The translations under genes were made by a program, and so were the position numbers. From the NCBI GenBank assembly GCA_913009735.1, contig CAJVYU010000011.1:1-44896 (forward strand): a stretch of 44,896 bases of DNA. Direction: 5' to 3'. The notes beneath the pieces are model-generated. The model saw nothing but the letters and a program-made list of their open reading frames with translations, was not told where the DNA came from and made no database searches. Shown piece after piece: positions 31,798 through 40,880 of the stretch (position 1 is the stretch's first letter; each line of letters begins with the position of its first letter). This DNA is from an uncultured Fidelibacterota bacterium. GTDB taxonomy: Bacteria; Fidelibacterota; Marinisomatia; Marinisomatales; TCS55.

Positions 31798-34700
31798 TCA
31801 GCAAACAAATTCACTTATTTTTTCTAACAGTTTCTCTCTTTTAATGGGTTTCGGTAAATAATCGTTACATCCAGCAGTAATACAATTATTCTGATCTGTG
31901 GTAAAGGCATGAGCAGTGGTTGCAATAACCGGGGTCTTCTTCCAGGTCTTGCTCTTACGCATCCATCGGACTAAGTCTAACCCATCTTCATTCCCGATCA
32001 ATGATAAATCTAATAAGATCAAATCAACAGGATATTTTTTCAATTGTTGTTTAGCCTCACCTACAGATACGGCAAAACATATATCGTACTTTTTCTTCAG
32101 GAAGAACTCAGTAAGTTTTTGGAAACCGGTATCGTCTTCCACTAACAATATCAGCGATTTATCAACCACATCTGCAGTTGGTTTATCCTTGACTTCTTTT
32201 TGTTTAATCTGTTTCTTTTTATAAAGAGACTTTTTCTTTACCGGTTTAAAAATCAGTGAAAAGGTCGTCCCGACGCCTTTAATACTCTCTACATTTATGT
32301 CAACGTTATTCAAGTCCAGGTGGCGTTTAGTAATGGCCATCCCCAAGCCAATTCCCTGGTACTTCTTGGTGTAGCCCTCGCTCTCCTGGGAAAAAGCATT
32401 ATACAGATCTTCTATATACTCTTCAGCAATACCAATACCCGTATCCTGGATTGAGAGTACATATTGCTTGGCCTTTTGTTCAATAGATACACTGATTTTT
32501 CCTTGTTTCGTATATTTGATGGCGTTATCAATAATATTACATATTGCCTGTGACATACTATATTGATCGGCTTTGATAAATGCGCTGTCAATTTCGAATG
32601 AATACTCTATCTTTATGCCCTTTTTATCAGCCATTGATTGACATTCCCGAATCATATTACGAACCAGTATTACCAGGTCAATATGTTCCTGTTTCAAGTC
32701 ATATGTTCCTGCTTCAATTTGGGAAATATCCAGTATTTCATGAACCGTATCCATTAAACGATTACCGCTGTCCCTGACAGTATCGAAAAATTCCTGCTCT
32801 TCTTCACTAACCAAATGGCGGGTGCTGGCTTCAATCAGATCCGTAAAACCCAGAATAGCATTTAAAGGTGTTCGGATCTCATGAGACATATTTGCCATAA
32901 ACAGGGATTTCACGCTGTTTGCCTGTTTAGCATCCTCTAAAGCTTCCTCAAGTTTCGTGCGGGTTTTGATTCTTTCCGTCACATCGCGCAACACTCCCAG
33001 TGTCGCAGGTTTGCCTTGCCATTCCACCGTAGCGACACTTACCTCCAAATCCTGTTTCTGTCCATCCTTTCGCAGTCCCTTGAAGATATATCGAGATGGT
33101 ACCTCTTCCCCTCGCTTGTGTTTCGCCTCCCGTTCTTCCAAAATCTTCAGTCCTTCTTTAGTAACTAACTTCTTGAAATCGAAATCCTCTGCGCTGATTT
33201 CTTCCAGTTGGTATCCGGTGATTTCTGTATAGCGGGGGTTGATGAAAACAAATCGATCCCCTTGAAGCACGTAAATACCGTCGTTGGACTGCTCGATTAC
33301 ACCCCGGAATTTTTCCTCACTCTCCCGAAGCGCTTGCTCCGCCAGCTTGCGCTCGGTGATATCACGAACAATACCCCGAAAACCAATAGGTTGATTGTTT
33401 CTATCTTTTAGCAATGATATGGAAATCTCACCAGCATTAATATTTCCTTCTTTTCTTTTTATTTTGAAATCAATAGTCGTACTTGACTTCCCGGTTTTAA
33501 ATACCTCGTTGAATGCTTGATATACTTTATCAGCGCTTTCAGTATCCATATATTGACGATTATTTATCCCCATAAGTTCATCCCGGGAATAATTTAGCAT
33601 TCTACATATGGAGTCATTGAAAAAGGTAAAATTTCCTTTAAGATCGACTTCGTAATAACCTTCATCAATATTTTCAAGTATTGATCTATACCGTTCCTCA
33701 CTTTTAGCCAGCGCGTCTTTCGCCCTTGCCTTTTCCAGTGTTGAAGCAACTTGTTGGCTGAACCTCTGAATCCGATCAATGCCCTGTTTTGAAAATTGGA
33801 ATTCGGTATTAAAGGTGATGAGTCCAATTGGTTCTTTATGTGCCATCAATGGAAAAACCCCAACATTATTGATCTCTATAAATTTTATGATCGGTTTGAT
33901 CAATTTTTTTAGAGTTTTATTATCGGTAAACTCAGTATAAAGTTCGGCAATTTCCTTATGGTTAGAGAGAATGAAGCCTTTTCCACTTTTTAGCGCTCGG
34001 GTGAACCGATAACCCTTTTTTAACTTCGGAGCAAAATTCTTAAGCTTTATTCCTGCTAGTTTTTCAATCTCGTGGGCTGTTGTCTGATTAATTTCTAAGT
34101 TTTTAGAAACCAAGCGGTGTTGTTCTTTTTCGTAAAAATAAATTGTCAATGACTTCGCATGACAGAGTTCAGTGAAAACATGAACAATCCTATCAATGAT
34201 TTTTTCTATGGATTCACCGCCCAAAGCGGCTTTGTTTATCTGATCCAATAAATTTAATTCACGAAGGGATTCGGTGAGTTTTTTATCGACTAACTTGCGC
34301 TCGGCGATCTGATTCTGTAATTCCTCATACACTTGGGCGTTGTTGATGGCTGTACTGGCATACATTGCAAAAATTTCAACTAAAGATTGATCTTCTTCAG
34401 TAAATATTTTCAGTTTCCGATAAATAGTCAGGGCTCCAATCGCTCTGCCATCAATAATAAAAGGTACTGAAATAATATGATCATCGTCATCTACCGGAGT
34501 GCCGGGTATTTGAAAACTTCCCGGCTGCTGATTAGCATAGTTAAAGATAATCCCTTGCATAGCTTTTATTGCTTGTCCTGTCAAACAGGTATCAATATCA
34601 AGTTTGGCGGTCATCACCTGTTTATCATATGGAGGATCATAGGATAGAACCGGCGTAAGCATCTTGCTTTGTTTGTCAAGCATATAGATTGTTATGCCGT

Positions 34701-35772
34701 TACAATCCAAAAGAGTACGGATTTCTTTTGATATATTTTTCAACACAGCATCAATTTCCAGTGAAGAGGTTATCTGACGGCCCATTTCCAATAATATCCG
34801 GCGTTGAGCGGATTGTTGCTTGATTTTCTCCTCCGCCCGCTTGTGTTCGGTGACGTCGGTTACGACTCCGTTCCAGAAAGGCTCGCCGGATGGGAGGAGA
34901 TGTGGAATTGATCTTCCCTCGAACCAGCATTCCTGACCGTCTGGTAAAACGACCCGGAAGTCATGCCTCCATTCCTTCAAGGTCTTTGCTGACTTTTCTA
35001 TCGAATCGAAGAATGACTGACGTTCATCAGGTGGAACCATATTGAAAAACAGGTTCGGGTCAGCTACGACAGCTTTTGCCTTGTGCTGGAAGAATTTTTC
35101 ACAACTCTCATCTATATATGAAAATGCGTAAGAACCGTCTTTCTTAACGATAAACTGATACACAACGCCCGGGATGCTGGTGGCTATTTCCTTGTATTTG
35201 GCTTCACTTTCCCGCAACGCTTCCTCCGCCTGCTTGCGCTCATGGATGTCAAATTCTAATTTTTCTTTCGCTTTTTCAAGCGCTCTGGTGCGTTGTTTTA
35301 CTATGTCTTCCAACTGATTACGATACTTATCCAGTTCATCCTCAGTTCGCTTCTTCTCGGTAATATCGGTGAGAAAGAGCGAAAGACCCGTGACCTTGCC
35401 GGCATCATCGAAAACCGGGCTGTATGCATCTTCATAATAAAAGCGGTGGGAAGATTCACCGTATTTTTCAATCAGAGTAAAAGATTCACCCTTTAGTGCA
35501 CGGTCAAAATTCTTTTTGGCTTTCTTCCTGTCCTTTGGATCCTTAATGATCTTCAGTATATTCATGCCAATCTCAATATCGGCTCCCCAGATATTTTTTA
35601 TAGTCTGCTTATGACTCTTATTAAAAGCTGTATAGCAGTAATTCCTGTCCAGAGCAAAAATGACAATATCTCTGGGACTTTCAATAATAGCGGATAATAA
35701 CGAATTGGGATCAGTTTGTTTTGATTCAACCCTTTTACGATATGGAATATTTGATGATGGTTTATTTTTCAT
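31798..35772 (-). CDS. Hybrid histidine kinase, PAS/GAF multi-sensor with receiver
   Basis: A 1324-residue cytoplasmic hybrid sensor kinase. Domains in order, approximate residues: PAS (25-140), coiled coil (140-185), PAS (190-310), GAF (320-470), GAF (490-660), PAS (670-790), PAS (795-915), HisKA with His964 in ANMSHEIRTPLNAILGF, HATPase with NIIDNAIKYT, DTGIGI and GIGLGMA, and a C-terminal receiver with the phosphoacceptor Asp near 1253 in LILLDLSL. There are no transmembrane segments, so it senses internal or diffusible signals. AGAGG precedes the ATG by 9 nt. No separate response regulator lies nearby. Both ends of this gene recur as relics at 38791 and 40471. Confidence 0.95.
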   Translation of the reverse strand: MKNKPSSNIPYRKRVESKQTDPNSLLSAIIESPRDIVIFALDRNYCYTAFNKSHKQTIKNIWGADIEIGMNILKIIKDPKDRKKAKKNFDRALKGESFTLIEKYGESSHRFYYEDAYSPVFDDAGKVTGLSLFLTDITEKKRTEDELDKYRNQLEDIVKQRTRALEKAKEKLEFDIHERKQAEEALRESEAKYKEIATSIPGVVYQFIVKKDGSYAFSYIDESCEKFFQHKAKAVVADPNLFFNMVPPDERQSFFDSIEKSAKTLKEWRHDFRVVLPDGQECWFEGRSIPHLLPSGEPFWNGVVTDVTEHKRAEEKIKQQSAQRRILLEMGRQITSSLEIDAVLKNISKEIRTLLDCNGITIYMLDKQSKMLTPVLSYDPPYDKQVMTAKLDIDTCLTGQAIKAMQGIIFNYANQQPGSFQIPGTPVDDDDHIISVPFIIDGRAIGALTIYRKLKIFTEEDQSLVEIFAMYASTAINNAQVYEELQNQIAERKLVDKKLTESLRELNLLDQINKAALGGESIEKIIDRIVHVFTELCHAKSLTIYFYEKEQHRLVSKNLEINQTTAHEIEKLAGIKLKNFAPKLKKGYRFTRALKSGKGFILSNHKEIAELYTEFTDNKTLKKLIKPIIKFIEINNVGVFPLMAHKEPIGLITFNTEFQFSKQGIDRIQRFSQQVASTLEKARAKDALAKSEERYRSILENIDEGYYEVDLKGNFTFFNDSICRMLNYSRDELMGINNRQYMDTESADKVYQAFNEVFKTGKSSTTIDFKIKRKEGNINAGEISISLLKDRNNQPIGFRGIVRDITERKLAEQALRESEEKFRGVIEQSNDGIYVLQGDRFVFINPRYTEITGYQLEEISAEDFDFKKLVTKEGLKILEEREAKHKRGEEVPSRYIFKGLRKDGQKQDLEVSVATVEWQGKPATLGVLRDVTERIKTRTKLEEALEDAKQANSVKSLFMANMSHEIRTPLNAILGFTDLIEASTRHLVSEEEQEFFDTVRDSGNRLMDTVHEILDISQIEAGTYDLKQEHIDLVILVRNMIRECQSMADKKGIKIEYSFEIDSAFIKADQYSMSQAICNIIDNAIKYTKQGKISVSIEQKAKQYVLSIQDTGIGIAEEYIEDLYNAFSQESEGYTKKYQGIGLGMAITKRHLDLNNVDINVESIKGVGTTFSLIFKPVKKKSLYKKKQIKQKEVKDKPTADVVDKSLILLVEDDTGFQKLTEFFLKKKYDICFAVSVGEAKQQLKKYPVDLILLDLSLIGNEDGLDLVRWMRKSKTWKKTPVIATTAHAFTTDQNNCITAGCNDYLPKPIKREKLLEKISEFVC

Positions 35773-35952
35773 AACATTAGAACCTCTTGCAAAATTAGTT
35801 TTTGATTGAGGATGTAAGAGCAGTTCAACAGCATTTTTCTGTTTTTTTAAGCATGTTATTTTTTTAGTGTTTTATTGGCTGTTGTATCTTACTCCATTCA
35901 AAAAAAGGTTGTTTTTCCTGATTTTGGATACACGTTTCCTTCAATAAGCCCT

Positions 35953-36306
35953 TTAATAACAATGTTGATGTAAACGCAGGACATTATATTCTATAAATCG
36001 GGATAATTGATCAACCGTTAGGGGAATGATTCCAAATAGTAGATGAGCCATAACTTTCTCAGCGCCACGTACACGAATCATTCGACCGCCGTATTCATCT
36101 TTCAAACGACCAAAAACCCTTTCTACAGATGACCGCTGTCTATATCGTACTTCCTTTGTCGGATCAAACGGTATCTTCTCACCACCTCTGGGGTTCGAGT
36201 CAATAATCGGGACATGTCCTAATCCTTCGCTAAACTTTTTGATGATCTCTGAATCATAAGCTGCATCCATCAGGTCATAACAATTAGTGACACGTTCATG
36301 GGACAT
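35953..36306 (-). pseudogene. Truncated IS5/IS4-type transposase
   Basis: The last 117 residues of a DDE transposase. It includes the Asp segment DAAYDSEIIKKF and the Y-2-R-3-E-6-K signature YRQRSSVERVFGRLK that marks the C-terminal catalytic Glu of the IS4/IS5 group. The N-terminal half is missing; in-frame reading upstream (PKIIRYLGSS) runs only about 15 codons to a stop near 36345. Not functional. It separates two histidine kinase genes on opposite strands. Confidence 0.85.
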
Positions 36307-36649
36307 AGACGATCCTAAATAGCGAATAATTTTTGGCTCATTTTCTTAACTCATTGTTTTGGTTTATCATAAAATAACATTAATCTCTCGACAGTAATTT
36401 AAGCAACATTACCTTTTATGACAGAACGGTTAACCAACAAAAATATCACAATTTTTGAATATTGCAAGTAGCTCAACCATTAAAAATTTATCTTCGTAAT
36501 GGAAATTTGATGAATATTTATCGTTTTTCCATTCAATATCGGAATTCGGGGAATATTATCAATTCGGAAAAAATACAGATTATAACTACCAAAATAGTTA
36601 ATATTACAGTAGTTATTCGTTGTTAAAAAATATAACAAGGAACACTAAA
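36307..36649. other. Intergenic region upstream of PAS kinase
   Basis: About 340 AT-rich bases, including the last traces of the transposase up to about 36345. Near 36530-36555 an imperfect palindrome (AATATCGGAATTCGGGGAAT and ATT) could be an operator for the kinase gene. No gene seen. Confidence 0.35.
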
Positions 36650-37750
36650 ATGGGGCAAAAGCATTTTAGAGATGGAATACTATTACAAATTTTAATGGAT
36701 AATATTCCTGATACAATCTATTTCAAGGATAAGCAATCGCGCTTTGTAAAAATCAATAAAGCACAGGCAAAATTACTTGGGGTTAAAACACCTGAGGAGG
36801 CGATAGGAAAAACCGATTATGATTTTTTTTCCAAAAAACATGCTGATGCGGCTTTAGAAGATGAAAAGAAAATTTTGGAGACTAAAGAACCGTTAATTGA
36901 CAAATTTGAACGAGTAAGAAAATGGCAGGGAAAAGAGCTCTGGCTTTCATCAACAAAAGTTCCGTTAATTTCACCATCCGGAGAAATTCAGGGGACAGTC
37001 GGGATTTCCAGGGATGTGACCGATCGCAAGCACCTGGAAGACGCTTTGAAAAAATCCGGCGAAAAATATCAACGCTTATCTGAAGAATTGATGAATATTA
37101 ATATCATGAAAGATATGTTGCTGGATGTTATGACTCATGATTTAAAAAATCCGGCCGGAGTGATTATGGAACTGTCAAAATTGTTGATCGAGGATCCTAC
37201 CGATGACGAAATAGTGAATACAATTTATCAGGCCAGTAGAAATCTGATAGAAGTTGTTGAAACGGTAACGTCATTAGCCAAGGTCGGACTGGGAGAAAAA
37301 ATTCACAAACAGGAAATAGACATAGTAAAAATCATTGATGATACTGTCTTTGAATTTCATACTATACTATCATATCATCAGATACAACTCGATCGGGAAT
37401 TACCAGCGACATTACCCGTTCACGCTAATAAAATCATCTGTGAGGTAATAAAAAATTATCTTAGTAACGCAATAAAACATGGAGCCACTGGTAAAAAGAT
37501 CATTATAAAAGCCCGTAAAAATGAAAAATATGTTAGCATTAAAGTTATTGATTTCGGTCATACAATACCTGAAAAAATGCGAAAGGAGATTTTCAAACGG
37601 CATGTCCAGTTGGATGGGAATACCCACACTGGACAAGGATTGGGATTAGCAATAGTGAAGCGAATTGCTGAGGCTCATGACGCCAAAGTAGGGGTTGAGC
37701 CTAATGAACCACGCGGAAATCAATTTTATCTGCAGTTACCCTTGAATTAA
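36650..37750 (+). CDS. PAS-domain histidine kinase
   Basis: A 366-residue cytoplasmic sensor kinase. A PAS domain (10-125; MDNIPDTIYFKDKQSRFVKI, TVGISRDVTDRK) is followed by a short coiled coil, HisKA with His163 in DVMTHDLKNPAGV, and HATPase with NYLSNAIKHG and GQGLGLAIVKRIAEAH. The G1 box reads DFGHTIPE, not the usual DxGxG. The ATG at 36650 has AAGGAA 8 nt upstream; the TTG at 36620 lacks one. The broken kinase at 38937-40354 is its paralogue in the catalytic half, with the same DFGxTI box. Confidence 0.92.
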   Translation: MGQKHFRDGILLQILMDNIPDTIYFKDKQSRFVKINKAQAKLLGVKTPEEAIGKTDYDFFSKKHADAALEDEKKILETKEPLIDKFERVRKWQGKELWLSSTKVPLISPSGEIQGTVGISRDVTDRKHLEDALKKSGEKYQRLSEELMNINIMKDMLLDVMTHDLKNPAGVIMELSKLLIEDPTDDEIVNTIYQASRNLIEVVETVTSLAKVGLGEKIHKQEIDIVKIIDDTVFEFHTILSYHQIQLDRELPATLPVHANKIICEVIKNYLSNAIKHGATGKKIIIKARKNEKYVSIKVIDFGHTIPEKMRKEIFKRHVQLDGNTHTGQGLGLAIVKRIAEAHDAKVGVEPNEPRGNQFYLQLPLN

Positions 37751-37959
37751 AACCCCACTTTTAAACCCTGTTTCGTTTTATCCCTTACCCGGGAATGCTC
37801 AATCTTATTTGCCCGGCTTAATAAATGATAATCCCAGATTTTTCAAATGAAAGATTTGGCTTAAAGTGCCAACAATATCCATTCCCTGTTTTTTTGCTTT
37901 AATCCTGGGTATTGGGGGAACATTGTTTCATTCATTACAGGGAAATATCCGAACATCAC
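37751..37959. other. Intergenic spacer, nothing recognised
   Basis: About 200 bases after the kinase. No gene, repeat or clear terminator found. Confidence 0.3.
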
Positions 37960-38100
37960 CTCCGCGAGTGTCGAATGACCGGGAATTTCTTGTACTATGA
38001 TTTCTCAAAAGCGGTAAATGAATTGGAATTACCGCAAACACCTCTCGAAAATGCGATACGTAAGACTGTAAATTATTACCGTGAAAACGGGATTATTTGA
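37960..38100 (+). pseudogene. 3' relic of an NAD-dependent epimerase
   Basis: The last 46 codons of an epimerase/dehydratase: after CRMTGNFLYYDFSKAVNELE comes LPQTPLENAIRKTVNYYREN and GII, matching the C-terminal end of extended SDRs (family pattern YxxSKAxxELGLPQxPxExAxxxxVxWxxxNGYI). No Rossmann half or start codon precedes it. It differs from the intact epimerase at 15368-16324, whose C-terminus ends in EFGYIPMKISQEVFEYYLSF. Confidence 0.75.
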
Positions 38101-38315
38101 TCCGGTATAATTCATCCGGAGTTAAAATATTCGCCTAATATTGTAATAAAATTATATTGGCCTTTGATTGACAGAATCTCACAAAGGCAGATAGCTTCAA
38201 TTTCACTGGGAGGAAGGGGAATATGAATGTTAAGGTTTTGCTATAGAATGTGTTGCAAGTACGGCAATATTCCTGTTCTTATATATTAAAAATGTTATTA
38301 TTCCCAAACTGTAGC
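38101..38315. other. Spacer between gene relics
   Basis: About 215 bases with no recognisable gene between epimerase and sulfatase fragments. GGGAGGAAGGGGAATATG near 38210-38226 looks like a ribosome-binding site followed by ATG, but the frame soon closes. Confidence 0.3.
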
Positions 38316-38583
38316 CCCCCGAATTTTTCGTTAATCCTTAATGATAATATGAAATCTATTAATCTTGCGCGTTATGCCGGTTTGTGCTCCTGCCCGGGTC
38401 AGCATGTTCACCGGACGTTATCCCAGTGCCATCCGTGTGCGAACCAACCATAATATTGAAGATGTTACCTGTTCGGCAGATTTGATTGACATACTGAAGG
38501 AACAGGGCTATAAAGTCGGCATGTCAGGAAAAAATCATTCTCATATTACCGATGATCGTCTGGATTTTTCTGCTCATTTCTGA
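38316..38583 (+). pseudogene. Sulfatase N-terminal relic with internal deletion
   Basis: First PPNFSLILNDNMKSINLARY (family: PNIxxILxDxxxxDxLxxYG), then in another frame MPVCAPARVSMFTGRYP, which carries the sulfatase CxPxR/CxAxR active-site motif whose Cys becomes formylglycine, then VRTNHNIEDVTCSADLIDIL and GYKVGMSGKNH. The segment between YG and VCAPAR (about 40 residues in sulfatases) is missing and the frame shifts. The sequence ends at a TGA, far short of the normal length of about 450. Clearly non-functional. Confidence 0.82.
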
Positions 38584-38652
38584 TCAGCGCTTAATCGTCT
38601 GCGTTTTTTTATGTCGCTCATGTATTGACTCCATGTTTATGAAGCGGTTCAG

Positions 38653-38737
38653 CTGGAAATTGTAATGCTGCGTTCGCTACGCCTGCCCCGTAGGGAAGTA
38701 TGACCGTATCGGGGCTCTCTCCGCATTACAATTCCAG
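38653..38737. repeat. Nested two-stem hairpin, about 85 nt
   Basis: Outer arms CTGGAAATTGTAATGC (38653-38668) and GCATTACAATTCCAG (38723-38737) pair with one bulged A; inside, GCCCCG (38685-38690) pairs with CGGGGC (38710-38715). It is non-coding and lies between gene relics. No integron core site (GTTRRRY) is evident. It may be a repeat element or an end of a decayed insertion sequence. Confidence 0.6.
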
Positions 38738-38790
38738 GGTTAGAGCTTATTAATCTTTCTATTATACGACACAGTTAAAAAATCGCGCGG

Positions 38791-38823
38791 ATATTTGATG
38801 ATGGTTTATTTTTCATAACATTA
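38791..38823 (-). pseudogene. 5'-end relic of the hybrid kinase gene
   Basis: A 33-nt exact copy of 35747-35779, i.e. the start codon region and first eight codons of the 1324-residue kinase (MKNKPSSN). Here the frame closes five codons later. It lies just downstream (minus strand) of another kinase gene, suggesting a second hybrid kinase that was deleted. Confidence 0.85.
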
Positions 38824-38936
38824 TTTAGATAATACAATGTCAAATATAGTTTTGGAAATGTTACTAATATGCATATTTAACGAACCTGGCAATCCAACAC
38901 TATATTTTTTTCGGTATCTCAAAATAGAAACAAGAT

Positions 38937-40354
38937 TTATTTTGGCATCTCGAAACAAAACCTGTTTCCCGTTGGTTCATTTGGCTCTACCCAGACTTTG
39001 CCGCCATGAGCATCCGCAATCCGTTTCACAATTGCAAGACCCAATCCTCTCCCCTTTTGATTGCTCTCTAACCTGGTTTGTCGTAGAAAAATGGCTTCCC
39101 TGTTTTCTTCAGCAATCGTTTTACCAAAATCCTTTATATACACTTGTATGGATGCATCTTCCTCTTTGATTTCCAGGATGATTTGTTTTCCATCTTTTGC
39201 ATATTTAATTGCATTGCTTATGTAATTTTTAAATACTTCTGAAAGGATTGGGTTTGCATTGATATAAATATCACCAGGCGGGTGGAATTTGATCTCAATT
39301 TTTGCATGTTTAGCCATTGGTTCAAATTCTGACTTTACATCCTGAAGCATTTGACTCAGGTTAATTTTCTGTTTTTCTATCGATTCACCCATAGCGACGC
39401 CTGCAAGGGCTGTTGCACTATCTATCACCTTTAATAATGTATCGCTGCTCTTTTTAATAGATTGTGTCATTTGATCCGTTGAGTCCTGTTCCAGCAATAA
39501 ACCGGCAAAACCATCTATCACGCCTGCAGGATTTTTCAAATCATGTGTAATGATATCCAACAATAATTCTTTCATGTCATTGGAATCCTGTAATTGTTCT
39601 GAGTAGATCTGCAATTCATCCTTGTTTTTTTTCAATTTTTCTCTTGCCGTCTTCTGGTCGGTAATATCTTCCTTGACCGCCACAAAATGAGTTGTCTCTC
39701 CATTTTCATTCAATACGGGTGCAATAGAAGCGGATTCCCAGTATAGATCTCCATTTTTTTCAAATTACAAAATTCCCCTCGCCACTCTTTTCCCGAAGTA
39801 ATTGTGTCCCATAGATCTTTGTAAAAAGCATCTGATTGGTGTCCCGATTTTAATATTTTCGGATTCTGACCAATAGCTTCCACTTTGGTATATCCTGTTA
39901 ATCTAGTGAATTTGGGATTTACATATTCAATATCCCCTTTATTGTCCGTGATTATAACAGAAGCGGGACTGTTATTAATGGCACGGGCTAATTTTTTTAA
40001 TTCAAGTTCTGCCTGAATCCTTTCATGGATTTCACTCTTCAGTTCTTCATTTATATCACTCAATTTTTCGGTACGTTCTTTAACTCTATCTTCAAGTTCC
40101 GATTTGTTTTTAAGTAATGCTTTTTCGGCCAGGGTGCGATGATTAATTTCCTTCTTCATTGGACGAAAAACAAAATAGTACAATACGGGAAAAGCAGCAA
40201 TCGTAAGGATTGCAGAGTCTATTATACCTTCAAACCATAATGGTAATGCTTGAAAAAACGTCAATATGTACATGAGGGTCCCCTCAAATACGAATATGGT
40301 AATTGCCAGGATTAATATAATACGTTTAGGTGTGGCTGTGTTTTTATTTTTCAT
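38937..40354 (-). pseudogene. Membrane histidine kinase split by a 1-nt frameshift
   Basis: Two adjoining frames make one kinase of about 471 residues. The first (40354 to 39710) holds two transmembrane segments (IILILAITIFVFEGTLMYIL; ILTIAAFPVLYYFVF), a coiled coil and a PAS domain up to WRGEFCNLKK. The second (39713 to 38937) holds the PAS end, HisKA with DIITHDLKNPAGV and HATPase with NYISNAIKYA and GRGLGLAIVKRI. The break is at a run of seven T at 39754-39760 (AAAAAAA in the coding strand); one more A restores NGDLYWESASIAPVLNENGE. It may be a real mutation, a homopolymer error, or slippage on A-AAA-AAA. Paralogous to the 36650 kinase. Confidence 0.88.
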
Positions 40355-40470
40355 TCAGGAAACAATCCTTTAACTGTCGATTGGGAATGTAAGATAGACA
40401 TGGCTATTTTAACAAAATTTTTATGTACCACTAACTTCCATTTTTATATGCTCCCGGATCTCATTAAATA

Positions 40471-40537
40471 AACATCTTTATTTTTTCTAACAATTTTTTT
40501 CCTTAATGGACTTTGATAAATAATCGTTACATCCAGC
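40471..40537 (-). pseudogene. 3'-end relic of a hybrid kinase receiver domain
   Basis: Similar (about four bases in five) to 31805-31872, the last 22 codons of the hybrid kinase receiver. The coding strand reads AGCNDYLSKSIKE, then a run of seven A where an eighth would give KKLLEKIKMFI and a proper stop. Homology stops abruptly at 40537. It is the tail of a second hybrid kinase. Confidence 0.75.
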
Positions 40538-40607
40538 TAATCTTACTACAAAAATGTGTACATGAAATTAAATAATTTTTACCCTAATGAACTTGGAAGG
40601 AAGAAAA

Positions 40608-40720
40608 ATGAATAAGTTATTAATCCTTCTCCTCTGTTATTTTTTGTAGGATCATCCTAAATTAGAGGATAGTCAACCTGCTCATCTTCTGATAGAGACC
40701 TTTGAGAAACCTAGAGTGTG
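40608..40720 (+). pseudogene. Possible broken secreted-protein start
   Basis: An excellent Shine-Dalgarno (GGAAGGAAG) precedes ATG at 40608, and the frame starts like a signal peptide (MNKLLILLLCYFL) but hits TAG at 40647. Reading on in frame gives DHPKLEDSQPAHLLIETFEK, the last part already inside the inverted-repeat element. Probably a gene start cut off by an insertion; support is modest. Confidence 0.35.
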
Positions 40721-40861
40721 AAGAAAAAAGAGTTAAAATTTGTCTAATTAAGGCGGGAAATGTAATTAATAGCGTAGCTATTGATAAGTTTTCCAATCCG
40801 CCGGCTGGCGGACGGAATTTTAAACGTTTGAATTTGTGCTATAGGTTTTTCAAAGGTCTCT
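40694..40861. mobile_element. Candidate MITE with 23-bp inverted ends
   Basis: A 168-bp non-coding element with ends AGAGACCTTTGAGAAACCTA plus GAG (40694-40716) and the complement of AGAGACCTTTGAAAAACCTA plus TAG (40839-40861): 21 of 23 positions pair. A CCGCC GGCT GGCGG hairpin lies near 40799-40812. Ends of the AGAGACCTTTG type resemble those of some IS4/IS5-group elements, and a truncated IS5/IS4-type transposase is at 35953-36306, but no link is shown. Confidence 0.6.
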
Positions 40862-40880
40862 TATAACAACAAAGATTAAA

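Larger units (their letters stand above)
38584..38936. other. Intergenic region with nested hairpin and kinase relic
   Basis: 353 bases without a gene. Contains the nested stem at 38653-38737 and a 33-nt copy of the start of the hybrid kinase gene at 38791-38823. Nothing else recognised. Confidence 0.5.
40355..40880. other. Intergenic region with relics and a candidate MITE
   Basis: No intact gene in about 525 bases. It contains the kinase 3' relic (40471-40537), a broken small secreted-protein start (40608-40649) and the inverted-repeat element (40694-40861), whose right end lies 19 nt before the next gene and may carry or replace its promoter. Confidence 0.55.

Noticed and set aside
38653-38737. 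Integron attC site
   Set aside because: No GTTRRRY/RYYYAAC core sites and no integrase or cassette array.
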